A stretch of 45,678 nucleotides of DNA from CAYRZF01 sp964428805 (GCA_964428805.1 CAYRZF010000006.1:1-45678); one strand, 5' to 3'; shown: positions 32,739 through 41,509, numbered from the stretch's first letter. Notes: generated by a model from the letters alone, not told the origin. Numbers and translations are program-made.

Positions 32739-33457
32739 TGGTCATTCCCGCGGTGGATCTGCGCGGCGGCCGCTGCGTTCGGCTCGTTCAAGGGCGTCAG
32801 GAGGCGGAAACCGTTTTCTCGGAGGATCCCGTGGCCGTCGCGCGTTCCTGGGCTGAGCGGGGCGCCCCCCGGCTGCACGTCGTGGACCTGGACGGTGCCT
32901 TCGCAGGGTCGCCGAAGCAGACCGGAATCATCGAAGAAATTGTCCGCAGCATTCAGGTCCCGGTTGAGGCTGGAGGCGGCCTCCGGAGTCTCGAGGCCAT
33001 CGGGGCGCTTTTGGCATCCGGGGTTCGGTGGGCACTGCTGGGGACCCGCGCCGCGCTTGATCCCGTGTTCCTCGCCGAGGCCTGCCGTCTGTTTCCCGGC
33101 AGGATCATCGTGGCCGTGGATGCCTCCGACGGGAACGTCGCCGTGGATGGCTGGACGCGGCGACTCGACGTCTCGGCGGTGGATCTCGCCCGGCGGGCCC
33201 GGCAGGTCGGCGCCGCGGAGATTCTGTACACCGACATTGCCCGCGACGGCACCCAGTTGGGTCCCGATCTCAGGAGCACCCTGGCGGTCGCCCAGGCGGC
33301 GGGGCTCCCGGTCCTCGCCTCCGGTGGGGTCGCGAGCCTGGAGGACCTCAAGCGGTTGGCAGGGATCCCGGGAGTAGTCGGGGCCGTCGTGGGCCGGGCG
33401 CTCTACACGGGAGCGGTTGACCTGAAGCAGGCGCTGGCCGAACTCTCAGCGTGCTAG
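32735..33457 (+). CDS. hisA: Phosphoribosylformimino-5-aminoimidazole carboxamide ribotide isomerase
   Basis: 240 residues, (beta/alpha)8 barrel. The catalytic Asp is in IPAVDLRGGRCVRLVQG and the second Asp in YTDIARDGTQLGPD; phosphate-binding segments are GGGLRS and ASGGVASLEDL. It converts ProFAR to PRFAR. ATG 32735 overlaps hisH; the stop overlaps the hisF start. Confidence 0.97.
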   Translation: MMVIPAVDLRGGRCVRLVQGRQEAETVFSEDPVAVARSWAERGAPRLHVVDLDGAFAGSPKQTGIIEEIVRSIQVPVEAGGGLRSLEAIGALLASGVRWALLGTRAALDPVFLAEACRLFPGRIIVAVDASDGNVAVDGWTRRLDVSAVDLARRARQVGAAEILYTDIARDGTQLGPDLRSTLAVAQAAGLPVLASGGVASLEDLKRLAGIPGVVGAVVGRALYTGAVDLKQALAELSAC

Positions 33458-34230
33458 CAAAGCGCGTCATCCCGTGCCTGGACGTCAAGGACGGACGGGT
33501 GGTCAAAGGGGTTCGGTTCCTGGACCTCCGCGACGCCGGCGATCCTGTGGCGGCCGCGCAGGCCTATGATGCTCAAGGGGCGGATGAACTCGTGTTCCTG
33601 GACATCACGGCGTCCCACGAGGGGCGCGCCATCATGCTGGACGTGGTCCGGCGCACCGCGGAAGGGATCTACATGCCGCTGACGGTCGGCGGGGGCATTC
33701 GCGGGGTGGACGACATCAGAACACTGCTCCGCGCGGGAGCCGACAAGGTCTCGCTGAATACAGCCGCGCTGGAGCGGCCAGGGCTGATCCGCGAGGTGGC
33801 CGAACGCTTCGGGAGCCAGTGCATTGTGGTGGCGATCGATGCCAAACGGGAGCACGCCTCGTCCGGATCCGATGGCGGATGGGCTGTGTACAGCCACGGG
33901 GGCCGCCGTCCCGTGAACCGTGACGCCGTGGCCTGGGCGCAGGAGGCGGAAGGCCTCGGCGCGGGGGAGATCCTCCTCACGAGCATGGACCGGGATGGGA
34001 CCCAGGACGGCTATGACCTGGTGCTGACGCGCGCGGTGGCTGAGGCGGTTTCGATTCCCGTGATCGCCTCGGGGGGCGTGGGCGGCCTCGAACACCTCCG
34101 GGAGGGCCTCGTCGAGGGGAAAGCCGACGCGGCGCTCGCCGCCTCGATCTTTCATTTCGGAACCTATACGGTGCGGGACGCCAAAGTGTACCTGCGGGAT
34201 CACGGCGTGCCGGTGAGGGTTGAAGAGTGA
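33451..34230 (+). CDS. hisF: Imidazole glycerol phosphate synthase, cyclase subunit
   Basis: 259 residues from GTG 33451. Catalytic acids: Asp in IPCLDVKDGRVVKGV and Asp in LTSMDRDGTQDGYD. Phosphate loops are VGGGIRGV and ASGGVGGLEHL. It forms the synthase complex with HisH. It overlaps hisA and the following hisIE. Confidence 0.97.
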   Translation: MLAKRVIPCLDVKDGRVVKGVRFLDLRDAGDPVAAAQAYDAQGADELVFLDITASHEGRAIMLDVVRRTAEGIYMPLTVGGGIRGVDDIRTLLRAGADKVSLNTAALERPGLIREVAERFGSQCIVVAIDAKREHASSGSDGGWAVYSHGGRRPVNRDAVAWAQEAEGLGAGEILLTSMDRDGTQDGYDLVLTRAVAEAVSIPVIASGGVGGLEHLREGLVEGKADAALAASIFHFGTYTVRDAKVYLRDHGVPVRVEE

Positions 34231-34970
34231 GGACGGTGGACGAACTCAAGTGGGATGGAGAAGGGCTGATTCCGGCTCTTGCCCAGGAGGCTCGGACCGG
34301 CGAACTCCTGATGCTGGCCTGGATGGACCGTCAGGCGTTGAGACAGACTCTCGACACCGGTCTGGCCCACTATTGGTCGCGCTCCCGGAAAGCGCTCTGG
34401 CAGAAGGGCGAGAGTTCGGGTCATCGCCAGCATGTGGAGGCGATCTACGCCGACTGCGACGGGGACGCGCTCCTGCTCCTGGTTCACCAGGAGGGAGTGG
34501 CCTGTCACACGGGCAGTCGGACGTGCTTCTTCAATGAGTTGGCCGTCGGGGCGCCTACGCGCCCGACGGTCGGCCAAGATTCGACGCGGGCGCCGGGCCC
34601 GAAGCTCGACCAAGACCCCTCGCCGGGAGAAGTTCCTGCCCGCGCACCGGCTTTCTCGGGACCAGTGATCCTTGACGTGGTGGAACGCGTCATCCAGTCC
34701 CGGAAGGTCAAGCCGACGCCCGGCTCTTACGTCGCCGACCTCCTGAAAAGGGGAGAGGCGCATATCTGCCGGAAGATCGGCGAGGAGGCCTCGGAGGTGG
34801 TAACCGCCGCCCTGGGAGGCGAGGGGGAGACCCGCCTCGTGGAGGAGGTCGCCGACCTCTGGTTTCATACGATGGTGCTGCTGGGCGGGCGCGGGATTTC
34901 ACTCCGCCGGGTCTTCGAGGAGCTCGGCCAGCGCCACGCGAAGAAAACGGCGGAATCGGAGGGGAGCTGA
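34227..34970 (+). CDS. hisIE: Bifunctional phosphoribosyl-AMP cyclohydrolase / phosphoribosyl-ATP pyrophosphatase
   Basis: 247 residues from GTG 34227. The HisI half (1-105) has MLAWMDRQALRQTLDTG, YWSRSRKALWQKGESSGH, the zinc/Mg acids in DCDGDALLLLV, and CHTGSRTCFF. A variable Pro/Ala-rich linker (about 110-145) leads to the HisE half (about 146-240: VIQSRK, GSYVADLL, KIGEEASEVVTAAL, EEVADLWFH). It performs steps 2 and 3 of histidine synthesis. It closes the cluster; hisC is not here. Confidence 0.96.
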   Translation: MRTVDELKWDGEGLIPALAQEARTGELLMLAWMDRQALRQTLDTGLAHYWSRSRKALWQKGESSGHRQHVEAIYADCDGDALLLLVHQEGVACHTGSRTCFFNELAVGAPTRPTVGQDSTRAPGPKLDQDPSPGEVPARAPAFSGPVILDVVERVIQSRKVKPTPGSYVADLLKRGEAHICRKIGEEASEVVTAALGGEGETRLVEEVADLWFHTMVLLGGRGISLRRVFEELGQRHAKKTAESEGS

Positions 34971-34972
34971 GG

Positions 34973-35491
34973 CTGAGGGGGATTCGCCGGAGGCCTGGAC
35001 CGCTGATCGCGGGGGGCTTGCTGCTCCTCCTGGGAGGCTCGGCGTGCAGCGCCGGGCGCATCGAGGGGGGAGTCTTTTACTCTCCGAAGGGTTACCGTGT
35101 GACGCTCCCCGTGAGGCAGGGGTGGGAGGTGGCAGCCGATGGCCGGGCCGACCTGGAGCTGCGCCGGCCCGCGTCCCGGGCGGGGATCCTGGTAAACGCG
35201 ACGTGCGAGGGCAACGCGCCCTCGCGATCGCTCGCCGTGCTCTCGCGTCACCTGACCTTCGGGATTCAGAGCAAGGAGGTCCTGGAGCGGGGGGACCGCA
35301 CTATGGCGGGGCATCATGCCTTCCGGATGCTTTTCGAGGGACGCCTGGATGGCGCCCCGGTCCAGGTGGAGGCGTACGTGGTGAAAGGCGCCGGGTGCGT
35401 TTACGACCTGATCTACGTGGCCCCGCCCGCTCAGTTCGCCAGCGGGGCGGAGGACTTCCAGGCGGTCGTCGAGAGTTTTGCCGGACCCTGA
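34973..35491 (+). CDS. Putative lipoprotein upstream of mlaEFD (DcrB/PsbP-like)
   Basis: 172 residues if started at CTG 34973; a TTG at 35018 would give 157. The CTG option provides a proper lipoprotein signal: a basic start IRRRPGP, a hydrophobic LIAGGLLLLLGG and Cys in GSAC. The TTG option would cut off the charged end. The upstream GGAGGGG suits the CTG. The mature part (SPKGYRVTLPVRQGWEV...AEDFQAVVESF) resembles the PsbP/DcrB-like fold by eye, function unknown. It stands 13 bases before mlaE and probably belongs to that operon. Confidence 0.65.
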   Translation: MRGIRRRPGPLIAGGLLLLLGGSACSAGRIEGGVFYSPKGYRVTLPVRQGWEVAADGRADLELRRPASRAGILVNATCEGNAPSRSLAVLSRHLTFGIQSKEVLERGDRTMAGHHAFRMLFEGRLDGAPVQVEAYVVKGAGCVYDLIYVAPPAQFASGAEDFQAVVESFAGP

Positions 35492-35504
35492 GGAGGGAGA
35501 TTCC

Positions 35505-36296
35505 GTGATGGCAGGGACGTACCTGAGAGAGCAAGGGCGGCAGGCCTTGATTTGGTACGGCGGCCTCGGACTGCTCACGGCACAGGTGATGAGGAACCTG
35601 GCCCTTCCCCCCTCCTATTGGCGTCTGGTGGCGCAAGAGGTGGACGCGATGGGGGTCCGCTCAGCGCTGGTTGCCCTGACCACCGCGATCTTCACTGGCA
35701 TGGTGCTCGCGCTGCAGAGCGCCGTGAACATGGCCCGCTTCGGTGCCGAAAACTACGTGGGGCCGGTGGTGGCGCTGTCCATGCTCCGGGAGCTGGGCCC
35801 GGTGCTCACCGCGATCCTCGTCGGCGGGAAGGTGGCGTCGGGGATTACCGCCGAGCTGGGCTCCATGAAAGTGACCGAGCAGATCGACGCCCTCCGGGCC
35901 ATCGGCGTCAACTACGTCAAGAAGCTCATCGTTCCCCGGCTGCTGGCCGCGCTTCTGGTCTTCCCGCTGCTGACCATCCTCGCGGACTTCATCGGGCTCC
36001 TGGGCGGGATGCTGATCGCGGTGTTCGAGCGCCGTGTCGATTTTTACGTTTACTGGAACAACATCTTCTACTGGGTGACGCTGCGCGACTTCCTCACCGG
36101 GATCGGCAAGAGTTTCTTCTTCGCCGCCCTCATCACGCTGATTGGGTGCTACAACGGCCTCCGCACCGAAGGCGGGACGGAGGGGTTGGGGCGCGCGACC
36201 ACCGCCACGGTGGTGCAGGTCGCAATGAGCGTGATCCTCGCGGACTTCTTCCTGACCAAGCTGTTCCTGTTCCTGTTCTGGCCCGAAATCCCATGA
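35505..36296 (+). CDS. mlaE: MlaE family lipid ABC transporter permease
   Basis: About 263 residues from GTG 35505 (AGGAGG at 8-base spacing; ATG 35508 equally possible). Inner-membrane permease of the Mla phospholipid transport system, with about five helices. MlaE signatures are FTGMVLALQSA, SMLRELGPVLTAILVGGKVASGITAELGSMKVTEQIDALRAIG and CYNGLRTEGGTEGLGRATTATVV. It overlaps mlaF by 4 bases. Confidence 0.95.
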   Translation: MMAGTYLREQGRQALIWYGGLGLLTAQVMRNLALPPSYWRLVAQEVDAMGVRSALVALTTAIFTGMVLALQSAVNMARFGAENYVGPVVALSMLRELGPVLTAILVGGKVASGITAELGSMKVTEQIDALRAIGVNYVKKLIVPRLLAALLVFPLLTILADFIGLLGGMLIAVFERRVDFYVYWNNIFYWVTLRDFLTGIGKSFFFAALITLIGCYNGLRTEGGTEGLGRATTATVVQVAMSVILADFFLTKLFLFLFWPEIP

Positions 36297-37042
36297 AAGA
36301 GCAGCCGGTCTTGGAGGTTCGGGGGGTCTGGAAGGCCTTTGATCAGCACGAGGTCCTTCGCGGCGTGAGCCTGACCCTCCCCAGGGGGACCACCCTGGCC
36401 GTGATGGGTGGCAGCGGCGTCGGGAAGACGGTGCTCCTGCGGCTCTGCGCCGGTCTGACACGACCGGATGCCGGGGAGATCACGCTCTTCGGGCATGAGA
36501 TCGAGCACCTCCGAGAGGAAGCGATGCTCCCGCTTCGGCGCCGGACGGGCTTCGTCTTCCAAGGGGCCGCGCTCTTCGACTCGCTCTCGGTGTTCGAGAA
36601 CGTGGCATATCCGCTGCGCGAACACACCGCGTGGAGTGAGGGCGAGATCACGGACCGCGTTCACCGGTTCCTCGCGCTGGTGGGATTGCCCGGAACCGAC
36701 TCCCTCCTGCCGGCGAAACTCTCGGGGGGCATGAAGAAGCGGGTCGGGATTGCCCGGGCTTTGGTGCTGGAGCCCGAAGTGGTGTTCCTCGACGAGCCCA
36801 CCGCCGGGCTCGATCCGACAAACGCCCGCGTCGTGGGCGAGCTCATCGCGCAGCTCCGGAGCGGAGTGTGCGACACCGCGATCGTCGTCACGCACGACAT
36901 CGAGTTCGCTGACATGGTGGCGGACCAGATGGCGATTCTCCACGAGGGGCGATTCGCGGTCATGGGGACGCCAGCGGATGTGCACCGCTCCGAGGTTGCC
37001 GCCGTCCGGCAGTTCCTGGCCGGCGAGCTCCGGGGACAGTGA
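36293..37042 (+). CDS. mlaF: MlaF-type lipid ABC transporter ATP-binding protein
   Basis: 249 residues from ATG 36293. Walker A GGSGVGKTVLLRL, Q-loop FVFQGAALFDSLSV, signature LSGGMKKRVGIARAL, Walker B VVFLDEPTAGLDP and H-loop VTHDIEF. The LSGGM and FDSLSVFENV details are typical of the MlaF class. It drives lipid movement with MlaE and MlaD. Confidence 0.95.
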   Translation: MKEQPVLEVRGVWKAFDQHEVLRGVSLTLPRGTTLAVMGGSGVGKTVLLRLCAGLTRPDAGEITLFGHEIEHLREEAMLPLRRRTGFVFQGAALFDSLSVFENVAYPLREHTAWSEGEITDRVHRFLALVGLPGTDSLLPAKLSGGMKKRVGIARALVLEPEVVFLDEPTAGLDPTNARVVGELIAQLRSGVCDTAIVVTHDIEFADMVADQMAILHEGRFAVMGTPADVHRSEVAAVRQFLAGELRGQ

Positions 37043-38214
37043 TGGCAGAAGACCGGCGTCAGCTGGCGCTACAGATGCGCATCGGGGTCTTCATCCTGGT
37101 CTCGCTGGGGGTGCTTATCGCCCTCATCTACCTGCTGGGGGCCCAGGCGCGGTATTTCGAGACGAAGAACGAGATCGTCTTGGAGTTCACCGAGGTCGGC
37201 GGGCTCACCCAAGGCGCAACCGTCCGACTGGCGGGGGTTCAGATCGGTCGCGTCACGCGGGTTTCCCTGTCGGAGACTCCCGGGGCTAAGGTCCGCGTGT
37301 CGCTCTCCATCGCCCGACGGTTCGCCGATCGGGTTCGCAAGGATTCGATCGCCCGCATCGAAACCCAGGGCCTCCTCGGAGACAAGATCGTCGAGATCAG
37401 CCTGGGAACCCTGGCGGCGCCACCCCTCAAGCCGGGAGAATCCATCGCCTCTCGGGATCCGGTGGAGGTCAGCCGGCTGGCGGGCGAAGGTGTGGAGATC
37501 CTGAAAAATGTGACGGCGCTGTCGGGGACGCTCCGGACCACCGTGGAGACGTTCAACGAGACGAAGGCACTGGAGGACCTGTCGGCGGTACTCCGCTCTG
37601 CCCGGAGGCTCACCAAGCAGGTGGAGAAGGGATCGGGGTGGCTCCACGTCCTCATCTACGAGGAGCCCGAAGCCCTGAAACGGCTCAATCGAATGCTGGC
37701 TTCCACGGAGCAGCTTTTGGCCGAGACGGGCCGGGGGCAGAGCGCTGTGGGGGTGCTGCTTTCGGCCGAGAGCGGCCGGGCGGCGCGCCAGCTCCTGGCG
37801 GCCATGGAGGCGCTTGGCAAGATGGCCGACCGGGGGAAAGCGGACGAGGGACTCATCGCCGCGCTCCTCTTCGACCCACAGTACAAGTCGGTGGCCCAGG
37901 ACCTCCAGGTGCTCGCGCGGAACTTTCGCGCAGTGTCCGAGCGGCTTGCCCAGGGCAAGGGGATTGCCGGGAGCCTCCTGCAGGACGAGGGGGAAGGCCC
38001 GATGGGGCAGGCGGCGAGTGATTTCCGCATCGCTCTCGCCAACCTCCGGGCCATCACCGACCGGCTGGCGGCGGGAGAGGGGACCATCGGCGGGCTGCTC
38101 GAGGATCCGACCGTCTACGAAAACCTGGCGGCCTTCCTCGAGGGAGCTCAGCGGAGCGTGGTCTTGCGGTACTTGATCCGCTCCACGATCAACGCCGGTC
38201 AGGACAGACGCTAA
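37042..38214 (+). CDS. mlaD: MlaD-like MCE-domain lipid-binding protein
   Basis: 390 residues from ATG 37042; an in-frame GTG at 37039 overlaps the mlaF stop. One N-terminal transmembrane helix (IGVFILVSLGVLIALIYLL), then the MCE domain (about 38-115: FTEVGGLTQGATVRLAGVQIGRV). A long helical C-terminal region (about 150-390) with GxGxxGxLL repeats is typical of the longer MCE proteins. It forms the periplasmic lipid-binding hexamer. The mlaC and mlaA genes do not follow. Confidence 0.93.
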   Translation: MAEDRRQLALQMRIGVFILVSLGVLIALIYLLGAQARYFETKNEIVLEFTEVGGLTQGATVRLAGVQIGRVTRVSLSETPGAKVRVSLSIARRFADRVRKDSIARIETQGLLGDKIVEISLGTLAAPPLKPGESIASRDPVEVSRLAGEGVEILKNVTALSGTLRTTVETFNETKALEDLSAVLRSARRLTKQVEKGSGWLHVLIYEEPEALKRLNRMLASTEQLLAETGRGQSAVGVLLSAESGRAARQLLAAMEALGKMADRGKADEGLIAALLFDPQYKSVAQDLQVLARNFRAVSERLAQGKGIAGSLLQDEGEGPMGQAASDFRIALANLRAITDRLAAGEGTIGGLLEDPTVYENLAAFLEGAQRSVVLRYLIRSTINAGQDRR

Positions 38215-38264
38215 TGGCGCGAGGCTCGTCGGTCTACCGCTGCCAGGAATGCGGTTTCGCCGCC
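38210..38264. repeat. 55-bp contig-end duplication, left copy
   Basis: Identical to 38365-38419, on the other side of the N run. It contains the mlaD stop and the first codons of radA. Length and placement indicate a k-mer overlap between contig ends that was not merged. Confidence 0.9.
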
Positions 38265-38364
38265 NNNNNNNNNNNNNNNNNNNNNNNNNNNNNNNNNNNN
38301 NNNNNNNNNNNNNNNNNNNNNNNNNNNNNNNNNNNNNNNNNNNNNNNNNNNNNNNNNNNNNNNN
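38265..38364. other. Assembly gap (100 N)
   Basis: Exactly 100 unknown bases, the usual placeholder for a gap of unknown size. The same 55 bases flank it on both sides, so the true gap is probably negative and no sequence is missing. Confidence 0.95.
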
Positions 38365-38368
38365 GCTA

Positions 38369-39733
38369 ATGGCGCGAGGCTCGTCGGTCTACCGCTGCCA
38401 GGAATGCGGTTTCGCCGCCCCCAAGCCGGGGACGTGCCCGGATTGCACTCGTCAGGGGAACTACGTGCCGCTCGTGGAGGAGCGGCAGACGGGAGCCAGA
38501 GGCGCGCGCGCCCCCGCTCCGCCGGGCAGCACCCCGGTTCCTCTCGCTCAGGTTGGCCTTGAGGGTGGGGAGCGGACCCTGACGGGGATCGGCGAGCTCG
38601 ACCGGGTCCTCGGAGGTGGCGTGGTCCGGGGTTCGCTGGTCCTGATTGGTGGGGATCCCGGCGTTGGGAAGTCCACGATGATGTTCCAGGCCTCCTGCGC
38701 CCTGGCAGATGTCAGCCCACCGGTCCTGTACGTCTCGGGGGAGGAGTCGGCAGCGCAGGTCAAGCTCCGAGCCGACCGTCTGGGGATCTCGCCGTCGGGC
38801 CTGTACCTCCTGGCGGAGACCAATCTGGAGGGGATCGAGGCCCACGTCGGGTCCCTCAAGCCTCAGGTTCTGGTCGTGGACTCGATCCAGACCGTCTATC
38901 TTCCGGATCTCGAATCGGCGCCCGGGAGCGTGAGCCAGGTGCGCGAGTGCGGGGGCCGGCTCATGCTCCTGGCGAAGCGGACGGGGGTCGCCACCTTCCT
39001 CGTGGGTCACGTGACCAAAGAGGGGGCCCTGGCGGGCCCGCGGGTGCTCGAGCACCTCGTGGACACGGTGCTTTACTTCGAGGGTGAGCGTCACCACACC
39101 TACCGGGTCCTGCGGGCGGTGAAAAACCGCTTCGGCTCCACCAACGAGATCGGCGTCTTCGAGATGACCGAGCGGGGCCTGGCCGAGGTGAAAAACCCCT
39201 CCGGGTTCTTTCTTTCCGAACGGCCCCGGGGGGCGCCGGGGTCGGTGGTCGTCTCGAGCCTCGAGGGGACCCGGCCGCTCCTCTTGGAGCTTCAGGCGTT
39301 GGTGAGCCCGGCCAACTTTGGGACGCCGCGCCGCACGGTGCTGGGGATGGACTATAACCGCGTCTGTCTGCTGCTGGCAGTGCTCGAAAAGCGGATGGGG
39401 TTCCCGCTCCAGACGCGGGATGTTTTTGTGAACGTAGCGGGCGGCGGGCGGGTGGTCGAACCCGCCGCTGACCTCGGGCTCATCGTGGCCGCGGCGTCGA
39501 GTTACATGGATCGTCCCGTCAAGGGAGACCTCGTCATCTTCGGCGAGGTGGGACTCGCCGGCGAGGTCCGCGCCGTCACCGGCCTCGAGACGCGTCTCCG
39601 CGAGGCCGCGGCGCTGGGATTCGCGGGCGCCGTCGTCCCCCGGAACAATCTGTCGGATCAGGCCCGGCTCCCTCTGGACGCGCAGGGGGTGGCGTCCATC
39701 GAGGAAGCGATTGAGACACTTCTCGGCACATGA
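38369..39733 (+). CDS. radA: DNA repair protein RadA
   Basis: 454 residues from ATG 38369 (right of the gap; the same start appears at 38214 in the duplicated left copy). Zinc finger Cys10, Cys13, Cys23, Cys26 (CQEC...CPDC). RecA-like ATPase with Walker A GGDPGVGKSTMM (about 93-104), VSGEESAAQVKLRADRLG, the RadA-specific KNRFGS motif (252-257), and a C-terminal Lon-like domain (about 350-450). A branch-migration helicase in recombination repair. If the gap is collapsed, it starts right after mlaD with an overlap-like TAATG. Confidence 0.95.
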   Translation: MARGSSVYRCQECGFAAPKPGTCPDCTRQGNYVPLVEERQTGARGARAPAPPGSTPVPLAQVGLEGGERTLTGIGELDRVLGGGVVRGSLVLIGGDPGVGKSTMMFQASCALADVSPPVLYVSGEESAAQVKLRADRLGISPSGLYLLAETNLEGIEAHVGSLKPQVLVVDSIQTVYLPDLESAPGSVSQVRECGGRLMLLAKRTGVATFLVGHVTKEGALAGPRVLEHLVDTVLYFEGERHHTYRVLRAVKNRFGSTNEIGVFEMTERGLAEVKNPSGFFLSERPRGAPGSVVVSSLEGTRPLLLELQALVSPANFGTPRRTVLGMDYNRVCLLLAVLEKRMGFPLQTRDVFVNVAGGGRVVEPAADLGLIVAAASSYMDRPVKGDLVIFGEVGLAGEVRAVTGLETRLREAAALGFAGAVVPRNNLSDQARLPLDAQGVASIEEAIETLLGT

Positions 39734-39796
39734 TCCATTTCGAATTCATCTTCAGGGGAGTTTATTTCTTGAGGGGAGTCTACTTCGAGGGAGGCT

Positions 39797-40807
39797 ATGA
39801 CGATCATCATCGCGCGACTCATCATCCTTCTCTTTGCGGCCGGCGGCGGGATTGCCCTGGGGGACACGCTCGGGGTTGCCGCACCCTGGCCGTCCCTGGC
39901 TCTGGCGGGATTGGCGGTGGGGGTGGGCGCCCTGCTCGTCGAATGGGGATTGCAGCGGGTGCCCATCGAGCGGATCTTCTGGGGCGGTTTGGGCGCCCTC
40001 TTCGGCTTGGTGTTCGGTCTCATCCTGGGGGCCGTTCTCGAGGCGTTCATCCCGGACGCTCGCGGACCAGGGCGGGGGCTCCTGGCGCTGCTGCTCGGCT
40101 ACCTGGGGGGCGCCGTCGCGCTCCGGAAGGGCGAAGAGCTCGAGGGGCTCTCGTCCGTCCTGTTTCCGAAAGGGGCTGCGCGCCGGGACATCTATAAGAT
40201 CCTGGACACCTCTGTCATCATCGACGGGCGGATCGCCGACGTCTGCGAGACCGGGTTCCTCGAGGGGACGCTGATCGTTCCTCAGTTCGTGCTGCGCGAG
40301 CTTCAACAGATCGCCGACTCTTCCGACAGCCTCAAGCGCAATCGCGGCAAGCGCGGGTTCGACGTCCTGCAGAAGATCCAGCGCATCTCCAAGGTGCGGG
40401 TTCAGATTCACGACCTCGACTTCCCGCAGGTACGCGAGGTGGACCGTAAGCTCATCGAGGTGGCCAAGGTCCTCGGCGGCAAGGTCATCACCAACGACTA
40501 CAACCTGAACAAGGTCGCGGAACTCTCGGGCGTGTCGGTCCTTAACATCAACGAGCTGGCCAACTCGCTCAGGCCCGTGGTCCTGCCGGGCGAGCTCATG
40601 CACGTGCACGTGCTCAAGGAGGGTAAGGAGGCCGGGCAGGGGGTGGCCTACCTGGACGACGGGACCATGGTCGTGGTGGACCACGGGAAGAAGTACCTGG
40701 GGCAGAGCGTGGACGTGCTGGTGACCAGTGTGCTCCAGACCACCGCGGGGCGAATGATCTTCACCCGGCTCAAGGAGGAGGAGCCGGTCTCCGGAGGCCG
40801 CGGGTAA
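39797..40807 (+). CDS. PIN/TRAM domain membrane protein (YacL-like)
   Basis: 336 residues. Four N-terminal transmembrane helices (about 1-110), a PIN nuclease-fold domain starting KILDTSVIIDGRIADV (acidic residues of the active site; ITNDYNLNKVA later), and a C-terminal TRAM domain (about 260-325: VLPGELMHVHVLKEGKE). Proteins of this arrangement, such as YacL of Bacillus, commonly sit beside radA and ispD; their role is not settled but the PIN domain suggests RNA cleavage. GGGAGG is very near the ATG. Upstream, 39754-39795 holds three degenerate units beginning AGGGGAGT, AGGGGAGT and AGGGAGG. Confidence 0.92.
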   Translation: MTIIIARLIILLFAAGGGIALGDTLGVAAPWPSLALAGLAVGVGALLVEWGLQRVPIERIFWGGLGALFGLVFGLILGAVLEAFIPDARGPGRGLLALLLGYLGGAVALRKGEELEGLSSVLFPKGAARRDIYKILDTSVIIDGRIADVCETGFLEGTLIVPQFVLRELQQIADSSDSLKRNRGKRGFDVLQKIQRISKVRVQIHDLDFPQVREVDRKLIEVAKVLGGKVITNDYNLNKVAELSGVSVLNINELANSLRPVVLPGELMHVHVLKEGKEAGQGVAYLDDGTMVVVDHGKKYLGQSVDVLVTSVLQTTAGRMIFTRLKEEEPVSGGRG

Positions 40808-40810
40808 GGC

Positions 40811-41509
40811 ATGCCGGCTATCACAACCGTCGCCGTCGTTCCGGCAGCGGGGAGCGGCCGCCGGGTGGGCGGCTCCTCTCCTAAGCAGTTCTTGCATCTG
40901 GGTGGGGTTCCCCTGCTCGTCAGGACGTTGGTCGCCCTCGGCAGGAGTCGCGTGATCGGGGGAATCGTGGTTGTCGCGCCCCCGTCGGCGGTCGAGCGTA
41001 CTCGCCGGTTGATCAAACACTACCGGCTGGCTCGGGTGTTGGCCGTGATCTCGGGAGGCCGGGAGCGCCAGGAGTCGGTGTGGTTGGGTCTTCAGGCAGT
41101 GCCATCCACCGCCGGGCTGGTGGTGGTCCACGACGGGGTGAGGCCCTTCATCACCGGGGCGCTCGTGCGCGCAGTGGTCGAGGCGGCGAGCCGCTTCGGG
41201 GCCGCCGCCTGCGGGCTCTCTGTCCGAGAAACCGTCAAGCGCGCGCGGGAGGGATTCGTCCAGGCAACCGTCGAGCGGGACGGGCTCTGGCTCGTCCAGA
41301 CCCCCCAGGCCTTCCGCCGGAGTCTTCTCTGGGAAGCCCACGAAAAAGCCAGGCAGGACGGCTTTCTCGGGACCGACGACGCAGTCCTGGTCGAGCGGCT
41401 CGGCGCGCCGGTGAGGATGGTTCCCGGCCTACTCGAGAACTTCAAGATCACCACGCCCGACGATCTCGCTCGGGCACGGGCTGTCGTGGCGGCAAGGGGA
41501 AGCCGGTGA
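40811..41509 (+). CDS. ispD: 2-C-methyl-D-erythritol 4-phosphate cytidylyltransferase
   Basis: 232 residues. The CTP-binding motif is VPAAGSGRRVGGSSPKQFL, with GGRERQESVWLGL and VHDGVRPFIT further on. Third step of the MEP isoprenoid pathway. It is followed by ispF with a GTGA overlap, as separate rather than fused proteins. Confidence 0.96.
   Translation: MPAITTVAVVPAAGSGRRVGGSSPKQFLHLGGVPLLVRTLVALGRSRVIGGIVVVAPPSAVERTRRLIKHYRLARVLAVISGGRERQESVWLGLQAVPSTAGLVVVHDGVRPFITGALVRAVVEAASRFGAAACGLSVRETVKRAREGFVQATVERDGLWLVQTPQAFRRSLLWEAHEKARQDGFLGTDDAVLVERLGAPVRMVPGLLENFKITTPDDLARARAVVAARGSR

Noticed and set aside
35552..37042. A 496-residue frame upstream-extending mlaF through mlaE
   Set aside because: The extension is out of phase with mlaE; MlaF begins at ATG 36293 within the mlaE stop overlap.
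38210..38419. A biological direct repeat or duplicated radA 5' end
   Set aside because: An exact 55-bp identity on both sides of a 100-N placeholder is a typical assembly artefact.
39752..41341. A 529-residue minus-strand open frame
   Set aside because: It is antisense to the PIN/TRAM gene and ispD, both clearly real, and its composition is typical of high-GC antisense frames.
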